Origin: Gilliamella apicola
GTDB lineage: Bacteria > Pseudomonadota > Gammaproteobacteria > Enterobacterales > Orbaceae
Length of the DNA: 64,000 bases
Assembly (NCBI RefSeq): GCF_000599985.1
Contig: NZ_CP007445.1
Location: 1,178,001 to 1,242,000, forward strand
Reading direction: 5' to 3'
Shown: positions 1 to 10,142 of the stretch, one piece after another
How the letters are laid out: each line of letters starts with the position of its first letter
How positions within the stretch are numbered: position 1 is the first letter of the stretch
Notes under the pieces: model-generated
Told to the model about the DNA's origin: nothing
Database searches by the model: none
Seen by the model: the letters and a program-made list of their open reading frames with translations, nothing else
Made by a program: the position numbers and the translations under genes

Positions 1-569
1 TAAGGAGGGATTGAAGCACCTGCGCCTTGTGCGCCATATGCGAGTTCTTGCGGAATATACAAACGCCATTTAGAACCTTCGGGCATAAGTTGTAACGCTT
101 CAACCCAACCAGGTATCACACCATTAACAGGAAATTCAGCAGGCTGACCACGTTCAATAGAACTGTCAAAAACAGTGCCATCAATTAATTGGCCAGAATA
201 ATGAACTTGTACACGATCAGTTGCTTTTGGTAACGCGCCTTCACCAACAGTAATGATCTCATACTGTAAACCAGATTCGGTCGATTTAATGCCATCTTTT
301 TTTAGATTTTCTGCAAGAAAATCTTTGCCTTCTTGAGCAATTTTTTCGGCTTGTTTAGCCTTTTCTTTAGTTGCTTGTTCATGTACATGGCGTAGGGCAT
401 CATGTAATTCTTGCAGAGGGAGCGCAGGTTGATTACCTGATAATACATCTTCCATTGCAAATTTTAATGCATTGAGATCTAGATTACTTAGACCAGAATC
501 TTTTAATTGTTGGCCAATTTGTAAACCTATAGCATAACTTGCCTTTTGATCAATCGTTTCTAATTTCAT
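1..569 (-). CDS. fklB: FKBP-type peptidyl-prolyl cis-trans isomerase, FklB-like (3' end outside window)
   Basis: Reading the minus strand from the ATG at 569 gives an open frame to the window edge, about 189 codons. The protein begins [20 protein letters not shown], the helical dimerisation region of the FkpA/FklB/Mip group. From about residue 100 it has the FKBP fold, with '[12 protein letters not shown]', '[18 protein letters not shown]' and '[23 protein letters not shown]'. There is no signal peptide, which favours cytoplasmic FklB (FKBP22) over periplasmic FkpA. E. coli FklB is 206 residues, so only a short C-terminus should be missing. The family speeds cis-trans isomerisation at proline bonds and acts as a folding helper. 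It is divergent from bamE, with about 210 bp between the two starts. Confidence 0.9.
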   Translation of the reverse strand, partial: MKLETIDQKASYAIGLQIGQQLKDSGLSNLDLNALKFAMEDVLSGNQPALPLQELHDALRHVHEQATKEKAKQAEKIAQEGKDFLAENLKKDGIKSTESGLQYEIITVGEGALPKATDRVQVHYSGQLIDGTVFDSSIERGQPAEFPVNGVIPGWVEALQLMPEGSKWRLYIPQELAYGAQGAGASIPP

Positions 570-780
570 TTTTTACCTTTAATGGTTAATGGATCGAATT
601 TATAAATAAGCTAATTAGTTTGTAGATAAGCAAATAAATGTCAAGCAGTAATTTACATTGTCAACGTGTGATTACTGTTTTATTACACAATTGGTAAAGA
701 ATTTATTAATTTGGCTAGCACTCAGCTAAAATATCAGCGATAATATGCGCCATTATATTCTCAAAATAGGTTAAGTGTAG

Positions 781-1200
781 ATGCCGTTTCGTAAATTTAC
801 CTCGCTTGCAATTTTAACTAGTATTTTATTAACTGGTTGTTCAGCCGTTGATCATTGGGTGTATCGACCTGACATCAATCAAGGTAATTATGTAACACCA
901 GAAGCAATTGATTTATTGAAAGTGGGTCAAACTAAAGATCAAGTTGTCTTTATTTTGGGTGCACCGATGTTAACTTCTATTTTTGGTGATAACGTTTGGT
1001 ATTATGTTTTCCGTCAACAACCACAACATGAAAGTATTAGTCAAAGAACGTATGCTATTTACTTTAATGAAATGGGTATAGTGACGGATATTAAAGTTTC
1101 AGCCTTGGACGGTTCAAAATCCTTGGAAGAAATGAATAAACAAGAAATATCAGATCGTATTGGCATACAATCTGATGATGACTCTGATTCTGGTGATTAA
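781..1200 (+). CDS. bamE: Outer membrane protein assembly factor BamE (SmpA lipoprotein)
   Basis: This 139-residue protein starts with a lipoprotein signal and the lipobox LLTGC, with acylated Cys20. The SmpA/OmlA fold follows, with the BamE hallmarks YRPDINQGNYV and 'LLKVGQTKDQVVFILGAPML', then 'DNVWYYVFR'. BamE is a small outer-membrane lipoprotein of the BAM complex. It helps BamA/BamD insert beta-barrel proteins and binds phosphatidylglycerol. The length is slightly above E. coli BamE because of an acidic C-terminal tail rich in D and S. It is monocistronic, followed by a strong intrinsic terminator. Family identity is secure; the acidic tail is the only unusual part. Confidence 0.95.
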   Translation: MPFRKFTSLAILTSILLTGCSAVDHWVYRPDINQGNYVTPEAIDLLKVGQTKDQVVFILGAPMLTSIFGDNVWYYVFRQQPQHESISQRTYAIYFNEMGIVTDIKVSALDGSKSLEEMNKQEISDRIGIQSDDDSDSGD

Positions 1201-1257
1201 TAATGTTCTAATACTTCACGTTAATTGCCATTTTGATCATCTTTTAAGTACAAGCAA

Positions 1258-1299
1258 GAAAAAACTCGTGGAGATGTGTCGCGAGTTTTTTCTTTTTTT
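1258..1299 (+). terminator. Rho-independent terminator after bamE
   Basis: A perfect 11-bp inverted repeat (1258-1268 with 1282-1292, GAAAAAACTCG and its complement) with a 13-nt loop runs into a T-rich tract. It lies about 60 bp after the bamE stop. Confidence 0.9.
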
Positions 1300-1495
1300 A
1301 TTTAATTCAGTAAAACATATATGATAGATTGTTATAAAGACAATCTAAACTTAATAATAGTATTAAACAAAGCTACTACTATTACAGCCATAAGCTTTAT
1401 GTATATAAATAAGATATAATTATACATATGAAAGTTATTAAATAAAATTTCCAATAATCATGTAAATTGGTAATGGCTTCAACAATGTCCTCTCC

Positions 1496-1666
1496 TCTTT
1501 ATCGATTAGTGGCTAAACTAAATGAATTTTCTGATTTAAATAGTTTTATATCCGTGATAATTAATGAAATACCCATAATAGTAGTAATGATAAATAATCA
1601 ACTAATGCAACCTCCAAAAATAGCTATGACGCCAGAAATTTGTCGTATAGTTGCAATGAAGTTCAT
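1496..1666 (-). pseudogene. Possible small membrane-protein remnant with an in-frame TGA
   Basis: On the minus strand an ATG at 1666 opens a frame reading MNFIATIRQISGVIAIFGGC, then a TGA at 1600-1598. The same frame then continues with LFIITTIMGISLIITDIKLF to a TAA at 1498-1496. The two hydrophobic stretches look like transmembrane helices. I do not recognise a family. It may be a decayed small membrane protein or a chance frame. The plus-strand frame over the same bases (1467-1679) has no recognisable features. Apart from this and the terminator at 1258, I see nothing in the 1201-1766 gap. Confidence 0.25.
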
Positions 1667-1766
1667 CTGTTATGCTTAAAAATTCTGTAGTGTTAATTGA
1701 AATAAAGCTAGTTTCATTGATATCCATGTTAATTCCTTATATTATTATGTTCTATCTTGAAAAAAG

Positions 1767-2774
1767 ATGGATAGAACACCGCTTATTTATTATGTCGAGG
1801 TAAGTTTGCAAAAAAAAATCAACTTAAATCAATTCTCTATCGCGCCAATGCTGGACCTAACCGATAAACACTGTCGTTATTTTCATCGAATTTTAACCAA
1901 AAAAACGCTTTTGTATACCGAAATGGTGACAACAGGTGCAATACTATTTGGCAAAGGTGATTATTTAGCTTTCAACCAAGAAGAACACCCAATTAGTTTA
2001 CAATTAGGTGGCAGTGACCCTAAAGCACTTGCGCAATGTGCAAAGTTGGTACAACAACGTGGATATGACGAAATTAATCTTAATGTAGGTTGTCCATCAG
2101 ATCGTGTACAAAATGGTATGTTTGGTGCTTGTTTAATGGGGAAAGCTGATTTAGTAGCAGATTGTATTGAGCAGATGCAAGATCAGGTTGATATACCTGT
2201 CACAGTCAAAACACGAATTGGAATTGATGATTTCGATAGTTATGATTTTTTGCGTGGATTTATTGATAAAGTAATGCCTTATACTAATACTTTCATTGTG
2301 CATGCTCGCAAAGCTTGGTTATCTGGTTTAAGTCCTAAAGAAAATCGTGAAGTACCTCCACTTAATTATGAGCGTGTTTATCAGCTTAAGCTCGATTACC
2401 CAAACTTAACTATCGCCATTAATGGTGGCATAAAAACAATAGACGAGATCAGACAACACCTATGTCACGTAGATGGTGTAATGGTTGGCCGAGAAGCGTA
2501 TCAAAATCCATTATTACTAACCCATATTGATTCACAGATTTTTGGAGCAGATTTGCCAATCATTGAACCGAAAGCTGCTATTCGCGCACTCTATCCTTAT
2601 CTTGAACAACAATTAACCCAAGGTGCACAGCTAAACCACATCATGCGCCATACACTGGGAATCTTTAACGGTTGTAAGGGTGCAAGGCAATGGCGTCGAT
2701 ATCTTAGCGAAAATGCTCATAAAAAAGGTGCTGGCATTGAGGTTGTAGAACAAGCATTAGCCTTTATTCAATAA
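1767..2774 (+). CDS. dusA: tRNA-dihydrouridine synthase A
   Basis: DusA uses FMN and NADPH to reduce uridines 20 and 20a in the tRNA D-loop. The sequence carries the full Dus signature: [20 protein letters not shown], '[17 protein letters not shown]', then '[20 protein letters not shown]' with the active-site Cys near residue 110. It ends with '[18 protein letters not shown]', typical of DusA rather than DusB or DusC. The length (335 residues) matches the family. The start is uncertain: the ATG at 1767 has no clear ribosome-binding site, while an in-frame TTG at 1806 has GAGG five bases upstream and would give 322 residues beginning just before the conserved FSIAPML. It appears to stand alone, with rep 84 bp downstream. 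Confidence 0.95.
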   Translation: MDRTPLIYYVEVSLQKKINLNQFSIAPMLDLTDKHCRYFHRILTKKTLLYTEMVTTGAILFGKGDYLAFNQEEHPISLQLGGSDPKALAQCAKLVQQRGYDEINLNVGCPSDRVQNGMFGACLMGKADLVADCIEQMQDQVDIPVTVKTRIGIDDFDSYDFLRGFIDKVMPYTNTFIVHARKAWLSGLSPKENREVPPLNYERVYQLKLDYPNLTIAINGGIKTIDEIRQHLCHVDGVMVGREAYQNPLLLTHIDSQIFGADLPIIEPKAAIRALYPYLEQQLTQGAQLNHIMRHTLGIFNGCKGARQWRRYLSENAHKKGAGIEVVEQALAFIQ

Positions 2775-2858
2775 AATTTACTTCTAATTTGTTACAATTG
2801 CACGTGGCTAGTATATCGTTATATACTAGCCGCCAATTTTCTTAATGGTTTATACTCT

Positions 2859-4874
2859 GTGCGTTTAAATTCAAGTCAACAACAAGCCGTCGAATATGTC
2901 TCAGGTCCATGCCTTGTTTTAGCAGGTGCTGGCTCTGGCAAAACTCGGGTTATTATTAATAAAATTGCCTATTTAATTCGGGTTAAAGAGTATTTGCCAA
3001 GACATATTGTTGCTGTTACTTTTACTAATAAAGCTGCACGTGAAATGAAAGAACGTATTGCTCATTCAATCACTAAACAAGAGGCTAGGGGACTTAAAAT
3101 TTCAACGTTCCATACTTTAGGACTTGATATTGTTAGAAAAGAATATAAACATTTGGGTATTAAATCCAATTTTTCATTATTTGATGACCATGATCAAACA
3201 GCATTACTGAAAGAATTAACACAGCAATGGCTTGAAGGGGATAAAGATCTAATCAATCAACTTCGCGCTATGATATCAAACTGGAAAAATGATATTGTTG
3301 ATTCAACCATAGCTATGGCTCGCGCACAAACCAATAAAGAAAAGCTTTTTGCACATTGCTACCAATTATACGAAAAACAGTTAAAAGCGTGCAGCATATT
3401 GGATTTTGATGATCTTATTTTATTGCCTACATTGTTATTAAAAAATAACGAAGAAGTGCGTGAAAAATGGCAAAATCGAATACGCTATATGCTGGTAGAT
3501 GAATACCAAGACACCAACACAAGTCAATATGAATTTATTAAATTACTGGTTGGCGATAGAGCCAAATTTACGGTAGTAGGAGATGATGATCAATCTATCT
3601 ACTCTTGGCGTGGTGCCCGTCCACAAAATTTAGTATTACTTAATAAAGACTTCCCAAATTTAGAAGTCATTAAACTTGAACAAAATTACCGATCATCTGG
3701 TCGAATATTAAAAGTTGCTAATATTTTAATCGAAAATAATCCACACATTTTTGAAAAAAAACTTTTTTCTGAACTGGGTTATGGAGAAACATTAAGGATC
3801 ATATCTGCAGATAACGAAGATTCCGAAGCAGAAAAAGTGGTAAATGACTTAATAGGGCATCGTTTTGCTAACAATAGCCAATATGGTCAATATGCCATAT
3901 TATATCGAGGTAATCATCAATCACGCTTAATTGAAAAAATGCTAACGCAATACCGCATCCCATATCGAATATCAGGCGGTACTTCATTTTTTGCCCGTAT
4001 TGAAATTAAAGATCTTATGGCATATTTGCGTTTATTGACCAATCCTGATGACGATAATGCCTTTATCCGTATTATTAATACTCCAAAGCGGGAAATCGGT
4101 CCAGTAACCATACAAAAACTGGGTGAGTGGGCAAATCATCGTGGAGTGAGCTTATATCAAGCGAGCCATGATATGGGGTTGACGGAGTTACTTTCAAGTA
4201 AACGTATGGAAACGTTGCATACCTTTATTCATTGGTTTGATTCATTAATTGAAAAATCACTCACTGAGCCAATGGATGCCATTCATGAACTAGTACATGG
4301 CATTCATTACGAAAGTTGGATCTATGAAACATCAGCATCACCAACAGCAGGCCAAATGCGGATGCGTAATGTTGAACAGCTAATTAGTTGGTTAAATGAG
4401 ATGTTACAAGGTGATGATATTGATGAAAGTATGACCTTAGAACAGGCTGTAGCAAGATTTACTCTGCGTGATATGCTTGAACGTAATGAAGGCGAAGAAG
4501 ATTTAGATCAAGTTCAGCTTATGACATTACATGCTTCAAAAGGTCTAGAATTTCCTTATGTTTATTTGATTGGCATGTCAGAAGGGCTATTACCTCATCA
4601 GACCAGTATTGATGAAGATAATATTGAAGAAGAGCGTCGTCTTGCATATGTTGGTATCACAAGAGCCCAGCGTGAGCTTACATTCTCATTTAGCCGCCAA
4701 CGTAAACAGTTTGGTGAAACGGTATATGTCGAGCCAAGTCGATTCTTATTAGAATTACCTCAAGATGATTTAGATTGGCAAGATGTACCAAACCAACTAT
4801 CACCAGAAAAGAAAATGCAACAAGGCCAAAGTCGGCTAGCCATGCTAAAGGCTCAAATAGCTAATGCCAAATAA
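2859..4874 (+). CDS. rep: ATP-dependent DNA helicase Rep (SF1 UvrD/Rep family)
   Basis: Rep is a 3'-5' superfamily 1A helicase that removes proteins ahead of replication forks. The 671-residue length matches E. coli Rep (673). Visible motifs include the Q motif ([12 protein letters not shown]), Walker [11 protein letters not shown] near residue 30, motif Ia '[14 protein letters not shown]', motif II '[10 protein letters not shown]', motif III '[15 protein letters not shown]', motif IV 'LEQNYRSS', motif V '[20 protein letters not shown]' and motif VI '[17 protein letters not shown]'. The GTG at 2859 is chosen because [12 protein letters not shown] aligns with the first residues of Rep. It is probably monocistronic and ends against the convergent island gene at 5314. 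Confidence 0.96.
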   Translation: MRLNSSQQQAVEYVSGPCLVLAGAGSGKTRVIINKIAYLIRVKEYLPRHIVAVTFTNKAAREMKERIAHSITKQEARGLKISTFHTLGLDIVRKEYKHLGIKSNFSLFDDHDQTALLKELTQQWLEGDKDLINQLRAMISNWKNDIVDSTIAMARAQTNKEKLFAHCYQLYEKQLKACSILDFDDLILLPTLLLKNNEEVREKWQNRIRYMLVDEYQDTNTSQYEFIKLLVGDRAKFTVVGDDDQSIYSWRGARPQNLVLLNKDFPNLEVIKLEQNYRSSGRILKVANILIENNPHIFEKKLFSELGYGETLRIISADNEDSEAEKVVNDLIGHRFANNSQYGQYAILYRGNHQSRLIEKMLTQYRIPYRISGGTSFFARIEIKDLMAYLRLLTNPDDDNAFIRIINTPKREIGPVTIQKLGEWANHRGVSLYQASHDMGLTELLSSKRMETLHTFIHWFDSLIEKSLTEPMDAIHELVHGIHYESWIYETSASPTAGQMRMRNVEQLISWLNEMLQGDDIDESMTLEQAVARFTLRDMLERNEGEEDLDQVQLMTLHASKGLEFPYVYLIGMSEGLLPHQTSIDEDNIEEERRLAYVGITRAQRELTFSFSRQRKQFGETVYVEPSRFLLELPQDDLDWQDVPNQLSPEKKMQQGQSRLAMLKAQIANAK

Positions 4875-5265
4875 CTTATGTTATTGCTAAATATTATATT
4901 GGTAGAATTATTGAACAAAAAATTAAAAAGTTACCAATATTGTCATGTGAAACTCTTAAATATCATCAACGATTTATACAAAGATCAATCGTTAATAGTA
5001 AATCATAAATTTCTTTACATAGTTTCAATGAATAATACGTGTTTTTACTTTGTAAAAAAAATTTCTTTTTAAAGTAGATTTTTGACTTTATTTAAGCAAA
5101 CTAAGCTAGTTGTGAATTTCATATTGGGTAATTTTGAGTCAATCGAAATCAAACTTAGAAATATTAAGGTATAAGTGAGTCAGTTTAATCAATGTGTTGA
5201 TAAAAGTGAAATGGTCTCTCCTATATGAGAAATTATCACTTATTAATGAATTTATTAATATGCAA
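4875..5265. other. Intergenic stretch with no recognised gene
   Basis: This AT-rich stretch lies between rep and the next gene. A 64-residue lysine- and isoleucine-rich frame at 4878-5072 has no ribosome-binding site or recognisable motif and is probably chance. It may contain the outer edge of the tRNA-Arg island, but I found no repeat of the tRNA 3' end here. Confidence 0.5.
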
Positions 5266-5294
5266 AAAAACGGCAATCATATATTGCCGTTTTT
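5266..5294. terminator. Bidirectional intrinsic terminator between convergent genes
   Basis: The 12-bp stem AAAAACGGCAAT (5266-5277) pairs with 5283-5294 across a 5-nt loop. The stem is flanked by an A tract on one side and a T tract on the other, so it can end both rep transcription and the minus-strand gene that finishes at 5314. Confidence 0.85.
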
Positions 5295-5313
5295 GTCAGC
5301 ACTTTAATATTAA

Positions 5314-7812
5314 TTAATAAAACTCAGATTCTAAAGAGCTAATACTTCCGATATTTCCACTTACAGAATAACTCATTAAAAAAGATAATGTGCTTGCAAT
5401 TTTCTTATTATATTGTCTTTGAAAATTAAATTGTCGGGCAATTTTATCATAATATTTTTTAGATAAGTCTCTTGCTTCTTTTTTTCGTCCTAGATTATGA
5501 AGTATTCTGATATTACCAACAGATAATGTTAATAGTGGATATCTATCACTTTTACTTCTATCTAATAATGATAAACCTTCTAAAATATTTTTTGCTTGTT
5601 CTAGATAATCTAATGCCATGTTTGAATTTTCATGGACAATTTGTTCAGCAAGAATTAATAATTGTTGTGCAAAAGCGTGCTCTATGTGAGGTGACTCTGG
5701 ATATGCGTCTCGTGCTATACGTAGTTTTGATAAAGCATCAAATTGTTGATCAAAGGATCTTAAGGCTAATGCATATTGAAGTAAAAATAATCCATCAAGT
5801 TCAAATTTCTTTTCAAACATCAAATATATGTCAAGAATTAATTTTATATTATTTTTAAGATATTTTTTTAATACTTTAAAATTAACTAGTCCTTTGTATA
5901 TAGCACTTTCTTTAGATGAAATATGTTTAATTACTGGTTTTTCATAATCAGAAAAAGCTTTTATATAAGCAATAATTATATTTTGTAATAAATCCAAGCC
6001 AACACAATTTGATAGTATTTTTTCAGCAAAAACCCTATGCCTTGCAGAAATAAAACCATTACTATTTTTTAATATGCCAGACATGTTTTTGCATATTTCG
6101 TTTACATGTTTTGAACAATTGAGTTCTTTCATAGCCCTAATTAGGGTCGCTTCAGACGCATCTACTCTTTGGATAGCAGCTAATGAAACTAAAAGTAATA
6201 AATATTTTTCTGATGTTTCTGTTATATTATTGTACTCTTTTTCTATGATTTTATCATAGCCTTCTCCAGAAGTAGCCTCAATTAATCCAATTAACAATTG
6301 TTTTTTTGCCCTTTTATATATCTCAAGACGTCGGTTTTTTAGGGACATTTTACTTAATCTCGTCCAATTACCATATTGTTTTAGTTTTTCAAGTAGAATA
6401 TCAACATCTGAATTATCAATTTGTGTGTAATCTTGAGTGAAAATAGAACAATTTTGAAAATGCTCAATCCCCCTACTTTTCCATATACTTTCATTTTCTG
6501 CACATACAAAAATAACAAACTTTGATAAATTATTTTCAATAATTCGAGATATAAGGTTTGCGTTTTCGGCTATTCGCTCAATACAAAGATAGTATTTACT
6601 ATTATTTCTTCTGTCTAAATAAGAAATTAATTTATCTAAATCATTCTTAAATTCATTTATATAATACACTTGATTAGTTGTTGATTCTGATAATTTTAAA
6701 GCTATTTGTTTTAAAGCTGTAGTCTTACCCGAGCCTGCGGGCCCTGTAATAATAAATAATCTATTGTTATTACTATCAACGATATTTGCATATAATTTTT
6801 TAGTTGCTTGTAATTCTGCAGGAACAAAATCGAGAATATCTCGCCATGTAGGCTTGAATCCCTTATAAAAATCTCGGATTTGTGATTTAACGGATTCTTT
6901 TGTAGCTAAATCAAGAGTTGTTCTATTTATAACCAATACATCCTCTAAAAGAGATTTATCTGAACTGTTAGTTTCATCAAACTCTACTATTGCAGGATGT
7001 AAATTTGTTAGTTTCAATATATCATTTGATTTTAATCCATTAGGGAATGTTTTCTTAAGCCAAGAAGTAAAATCCGATAAATTTCCTTCAATATGTTGAA
7101 TATTTGAACTTTTTAAACTTGTTTTTTGTGAAACTGATAGTTTCGGAACGAGTAAATAACTTTTAGTGTTTTGTTGATTAGTCAAAGTTTTATATTTTTG
7201 TATCTGATGATAAAATAATGGTTCATTTAAAGTAGTTCCAATAAACAAAAAAACAAATCTAGTAAAATCTCGCGCTAATTCTTGATACCATAAAGGCTCT
7301 GTTGCCGAACCTTCACCATATTCAGTGGGTGAAAAAATAAATCCTTCATCAGGATTACAAATATCACCATTGAGTTTAATATAATCGATAGTTGAATAAA
7401 GTTGATCAAAGTCCTCAATATAACTGTTACGTCGTCTAACATTAAACTTAAAAACATTTTGTGTGTTAGCTGCTTTTTCTAATGCATCATCTATATTAAA
7501 TGTATAAATTCTAGGAAATGGATAAGTTACTAATTCTAAGTATTCCTTAGATGGAATACAATGTTTGAATTCTTTTTCTAGTACCTTTATTACAGTAATT
7601 TTCCCTGCAATTTCATTAGCTGAAGTATATACATCTGAAAGTCTATCATTTTCATCAAGTGTCAATCCTACATTTTCAGCTAGTATTTTGGTTAATTCCG
7701 AACTTGTTGGTAATTGTTTTCCTGATAAATTCTTTGAAGAACATCAAGCCCCTGCACCTAATAGTATAACTAATCGTCCTCTACGAATAGATTCTTCAAT
7801 ATATGTATTCAT
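5314..7812 (-). pseudogene. SIR2-family / P-loop NTPase defence-type protein, interrupted by an in-frame TGA
   Basis: The uninterrupted frame begins at the ATG at 7665 (783 residues), but the homologous frame extends 49 codons upstream to the ATG at 7812. There it reads RRGRLVILLGAGA, TGA (7746-7744), then CSSKN...LPTSSELTKIL. SIR2 enzymes have GAGAS at this NAD-binding loop, so the TGA replaces the Ser, one base from TCA. The SIR2-like region continues with 'IYTFNIDDALE' (NxD motif) and 'IDYIKLNGDI', where the usual catalytic His of KLHG is Asn. A P-loop GPAGSGKTT sits near residues 357-365 of the full frame, followed by a large helical C-terminus. This architecture resembles SIR2-STAND anti-phage proteins that deplete NAD. 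The altered catalytic residues plus the stop suggest an inactive or decaying gene. A separate NTPase product from 7665 cannot be excluded. Confidence 0.72.
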
Positions 7813-7905
7813 AATGTGTATTTATTTTAGTAAATTGTAATATTAATTATAAAATGCTTTATGGAAAAAAGTAACTATATAATTGTTTTATAAATTATAG
7901 ATATT

Positions 7906-7937
7906 AACCAAGAACCCAGCGAAATTGGTTCTTGGTT
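7906..7937. terminator. Perfect 11-bp inverted repeat, possible terminator
   Basis: AACCAAGAACC (7906-7916) pairs with GGTTCTTGGTT (7927-7937) across a 10-nt loop. It sits between the decayed integrase (its 3' end at 7949) and the SIR2 gene start, so it may end the old integrase transcript. The T tract is weak. Confidence 0.5.
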
Positions 7938-7948
7938 ATTGATCAGTC

Positions 7949-8405
7949 CTAAGCTGATAAGCTATTACTAACTCTTTTTGGATAAACATAAATAGTCAGC
8001 CACCATTGAATCATTTGAGTACGAGCATCTAGATGTAAGGCTTTGTGGATATAGGTTGTCTCTTACATCATTGTGTACTTGGTGGCTTATTTGGTGTTTT
8101 ATAGCGTCTTTATACCGTAATCTAGGCTATCCCAATGTATCACATGTTTACTTATTCTAAACCTATAACTATATATTTTGTTATTTGTAACATATATTTA
8201 TTATTCGTAATGCTGTGTTTAAAGTGTTTTCACTTTTAGATTTATAAAGGTTTTAATCTTTTATAAATACTATCTAGTATTTATTTCTCATCGCATGAAT
8301 ATGTTTTAAGATTGCTATTGCTTGATTACTTAGTGGCACGATACGCACTGTTTTCATCTTAGCCGCACGATAAGAGAACCGAATCTTACCTTTATTGGTT
8401 TGAAT
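7949..8405 (-). pseudogene. Decayed tyrosine-type integrase beside tRNA-Arg
   Basis: Pieces in different minus-strand frames match the C-terminal half of P4-type integrases. Near 8287-8370 the frame reads 'FSYRAAKMKTVRIVPLSNQA', corresponding to the 'MKxxRxHxVPLSxQA' block. Near 8050-8095 another reads 'KHQISHQVHNDVRDN', corresponding to the LSH...VRAxY block. From about 8062 to the TAG at 7949 a third reads 'YIHKALHLDARTQMIQWWL', the terminal 'RxxMMQxWADYL' segment. At least one frameshift and several stops separate them, and the active-site Tyr region is broken. The gene lies 3' of the tRNA-Arg, as expected of an integrase that used that tRNA as its attachment site. Confidence 0.7.
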
Positions 8406-8767
8406 AATTCATATCTTTCATTAAAGTAAATTTCTAACCATGATGGTGACACATTGGTATTAATATATGGATTTAATCCTTGAGTTAATAGTGAAGTTAA
8501 AAGTATTTTAAATTTTGATTAGATTAAAGCAGTTAGTTTTTTTATATTTAATTTAAGGAAAAATCCCAATAATTTCTGTAAAACATTGAAAAAAGAAAGA
8601 TAAAAAGTAGATATAGGATTTTTCTGAACCAAAATGCGATGACTTTTTAACTTTATGATGGCGTTGATTGGATTGAATTAAGTTGACAGTTAAAAGCTTT
8701 AAATTCTTATAGTAAAAAGTTTAAGCCGGATAGATACTGTTAGGTAAGTGCTTTGAAGATAGTAAAA

Positions 8768-8844
8768 TGGCGTCCCCTACAGGATTCGAACCTGTGACCT
8801 ACGGCTTAGAAGGCCGTTGCTCTATCCAGCTGAGCTAAGGAGAC
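8768..8844 (-). tRNA. argU: tRNA-Arg (anticodon TCT)
   Basis: A 77-nt cloverleaf on the minus strand. The acceptor stem GTCTCCT pairs with AGGGGAC (one T-G wobble), the anticodon stem is ACGGC/GCCGT, and the anticodon loop CTTCTAA gives anticodon TCT. The T-loop is TTCGAAT and CCA is encoded. This tRNA is a frequent integration site in enterobacteria, and a decayed integrase lies on its 3' side. Confidence 0.95.
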
Positions 8845-9003
8845 TTTGATGCGTTTTTTTGAATAAACGCAATGTATTATATAAATCTATTTCTATCCGT
8901 CAATGATTTTTAACTGTTTTTCGATTGGATTGTCAAAATATCATCAATTTAACCAATTAACTTTTTAATTTCACCAAAATGCTAAGTTAAAATTGAACCA
9001 TAC

Positions 9004-9426
9004 CTAACTGTTATTAGGGATAAAATCAGACGAGTTTATGGCGTCAGGGTATTGAGTATATCCATCACAAATATTATCCCAGTTTGCTTTTGAATCGGTA
9101 TAAACGTGTATACGATCTTCTGTCATAATTGGTTCATTAATAAGTCCGATACGTAAACGGTAAGTATTACTATCATTTTCTCGAACTGAAAAAATATGCG
9201 ATCCACAATTTGAACAAAAATGGCGATTAACGCCATTACTGGCATAAATTTTTATATTTGATTCACCTTTAATAAAAGTTAAATCTGTTTTTTTTATTAT
9301 TGCAGATGCATTAAATGCTGTTCCAGTTTGCTTACGACATCTTGAGCAATGACAAAACACAATAGTTTTAATATCACTATTTACCTGATAAACAACTTCT
9401 CCACATAAACAATTGCCTGTTATCAT
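9004..9426 (-). CDS. GFA / CENP-V family zinc-binding protein
   Basis: This 140-residue protein has the GFA fold with its zinc ligands: GNCLCGEV (Cys6, Cys8), FCHCSRCRKQTGT (Cys25, Cys27, Cys30) and 'FCSNCGSHIF' (Cys71, Cys74). The family is named for glutathione-dependent formaldehyde-activating enzyme, but most bacterial members have no proven reaction. A role in thiol or aldehyde chemistry is only suggested. It appears monocistronic. A 14/19 match to the Fur box lies about 90 bp upstream of its start. Confidence 0.85.
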   Translation of the reverse strand: MITGNCLCGEVVYQVNSDIKTIVFCHCSRCRKQTGTAFNASAIIKKTDLTFIKGESNIKIYASNGVNRHFCSNCGSHIFSVRENDSNTYRLRIGLINEPIMTEDRIHVYTDSKANWDNICDGYTQYPDAINSSDFIPNNS

Positions 9427-9517
9427 GATTGAATTCCTTTTATTAATGTAATAAATTTAAACTTATTTTTCATGTTAATATATAAAAATAAATAAACAAG
9501 TGAATAAATTAAGTTAT

Positions 9518-9536
9518 GTTAATGACAATTATCATT
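9518..9536. promoter_or_regulatory. Possible Fur box upstream of the GFA-family gene
   Basis: GTTAATGACAATTATCATT matches 14 of 19 positions of the Fur consensus GATAATGATAATCATTATC. It is about 90 bp upstream of the minus-strand gene starting at 9426. AT-rich background makes chance matches common. Confidence 0.35.
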
Positions 9537-9585
9537 GAAAAGCTACTATAAGCGGCTTTGAATGCAAGAAATGCAAGGATGTTAA

Positions 9586-9747
9586 TTATTTTCGTTTAAA
9601 ATTTTCATCATTTTTAGTGTATTCATATGTTTCATTAATTAGTCCCGCGATTCTTAAAATATTTTCAGGCTTATCAATAATAATTTGCTCGCCTGCGCCT
9701 ATTTCGAGTACTCCTCTCTTAACCTTTTCTTTAATTTTTTTGTTAAT
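9586..9747 (-). pseudogene. Unrecognised coding remnant without a start codon
   Basis: A minus-strand frame bounded by a TGA at 9750-9748 encodes 53 residues, including 'VKRGVLEIGAGEQIIIDKPE' and 'NILRIAGLINETYEYTKNDE', and ends at 9586. Composition and stop spacing look like the C-terminus of a real protein, but no start codon or family is evident. I see no other gene in the 9427-10142 gap. Confidence 0.3.
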
Positions 9748-10042
9748 TCAATTAGTAATAGAATGGATAACAGTAATCAATTGTCATAAGAACTATCTAT
9801 CAGACTTGATAAAGTTTTATGATATAGGATATTAATATCAATATTTTAAGATTATACAAATAAACTAATAAGGATTTATATCAAAGCCTGCCAATTTTTC
9901 TATAATAAAATCATAATGTTTGATACTTTTTTACAAAATTTAATATAAGTTAATTTAAATATATTAAGACGTATTGTTAAAGGAACCATTAAGATACTTA
10001 AATATTAATTGTATTTTGCTGTTTTATAGAATGTTTTTTTAT

Positions 10043-10069
10043 AAAGCGGGAAGAGAGTTGTCCCGCTTT
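10043..10069. terminator. GC-rich hairpin downstream of the AAA+ ATPase gene
   Basis: AAAGCGGGA (10043-10051) pairs with TCCCGCTTT (10061-10069) across 9 nt. The T-rich tail is on the plus strand, so it terminates plus-strand transcripts best, although it lies beyond the 3' end of the minus-strand operon. Confidence 0.5.
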
Positions 10070-10099
10070 TATTTTTATTGATAGATATATGATTTATGA

Positions 10100-10137
10100 G
10101 CAGACTAAACAACGTGATTAGCGATAGTTTAGTCTGC
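10100..10137 (-). terminator. Hairpin at the 3' end of the stress operon
   Basis: GCAGACTAAAC (10100-10110) pairs perfectly with 10127-10137 across a 16-nt loop, just past the ATPase stop at 10143. The U-tract is poor, so it may protect the 3' end rather than terminate. Confidence 0.45.
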
Positions 10138-10142
10138 ATATC

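Noticed and set aside
4878..5072. 64-codon frame after rep
   Set aside because: AT-rich composition gives many Lys, Ile and Asn codons, with no ribosome-binding site and no recognisable motif.
4900..5300. Search for an attR copy of the tRNA-Arg 3' end
   Set aside because: No stretch resembling the tRNA end was found between rep and the SIR2 gene.
1496..7812. TGA read as tryptophan or selenocysteine, because two frames (1600 and 7746) contain in-frame TGA
   Set aside because: All housekeeping genes use standard codons with TGG for Trp, no SECIS-like hairpin was seen, and the SIR2 site needs Ser. Nonsense mutation is simpler.
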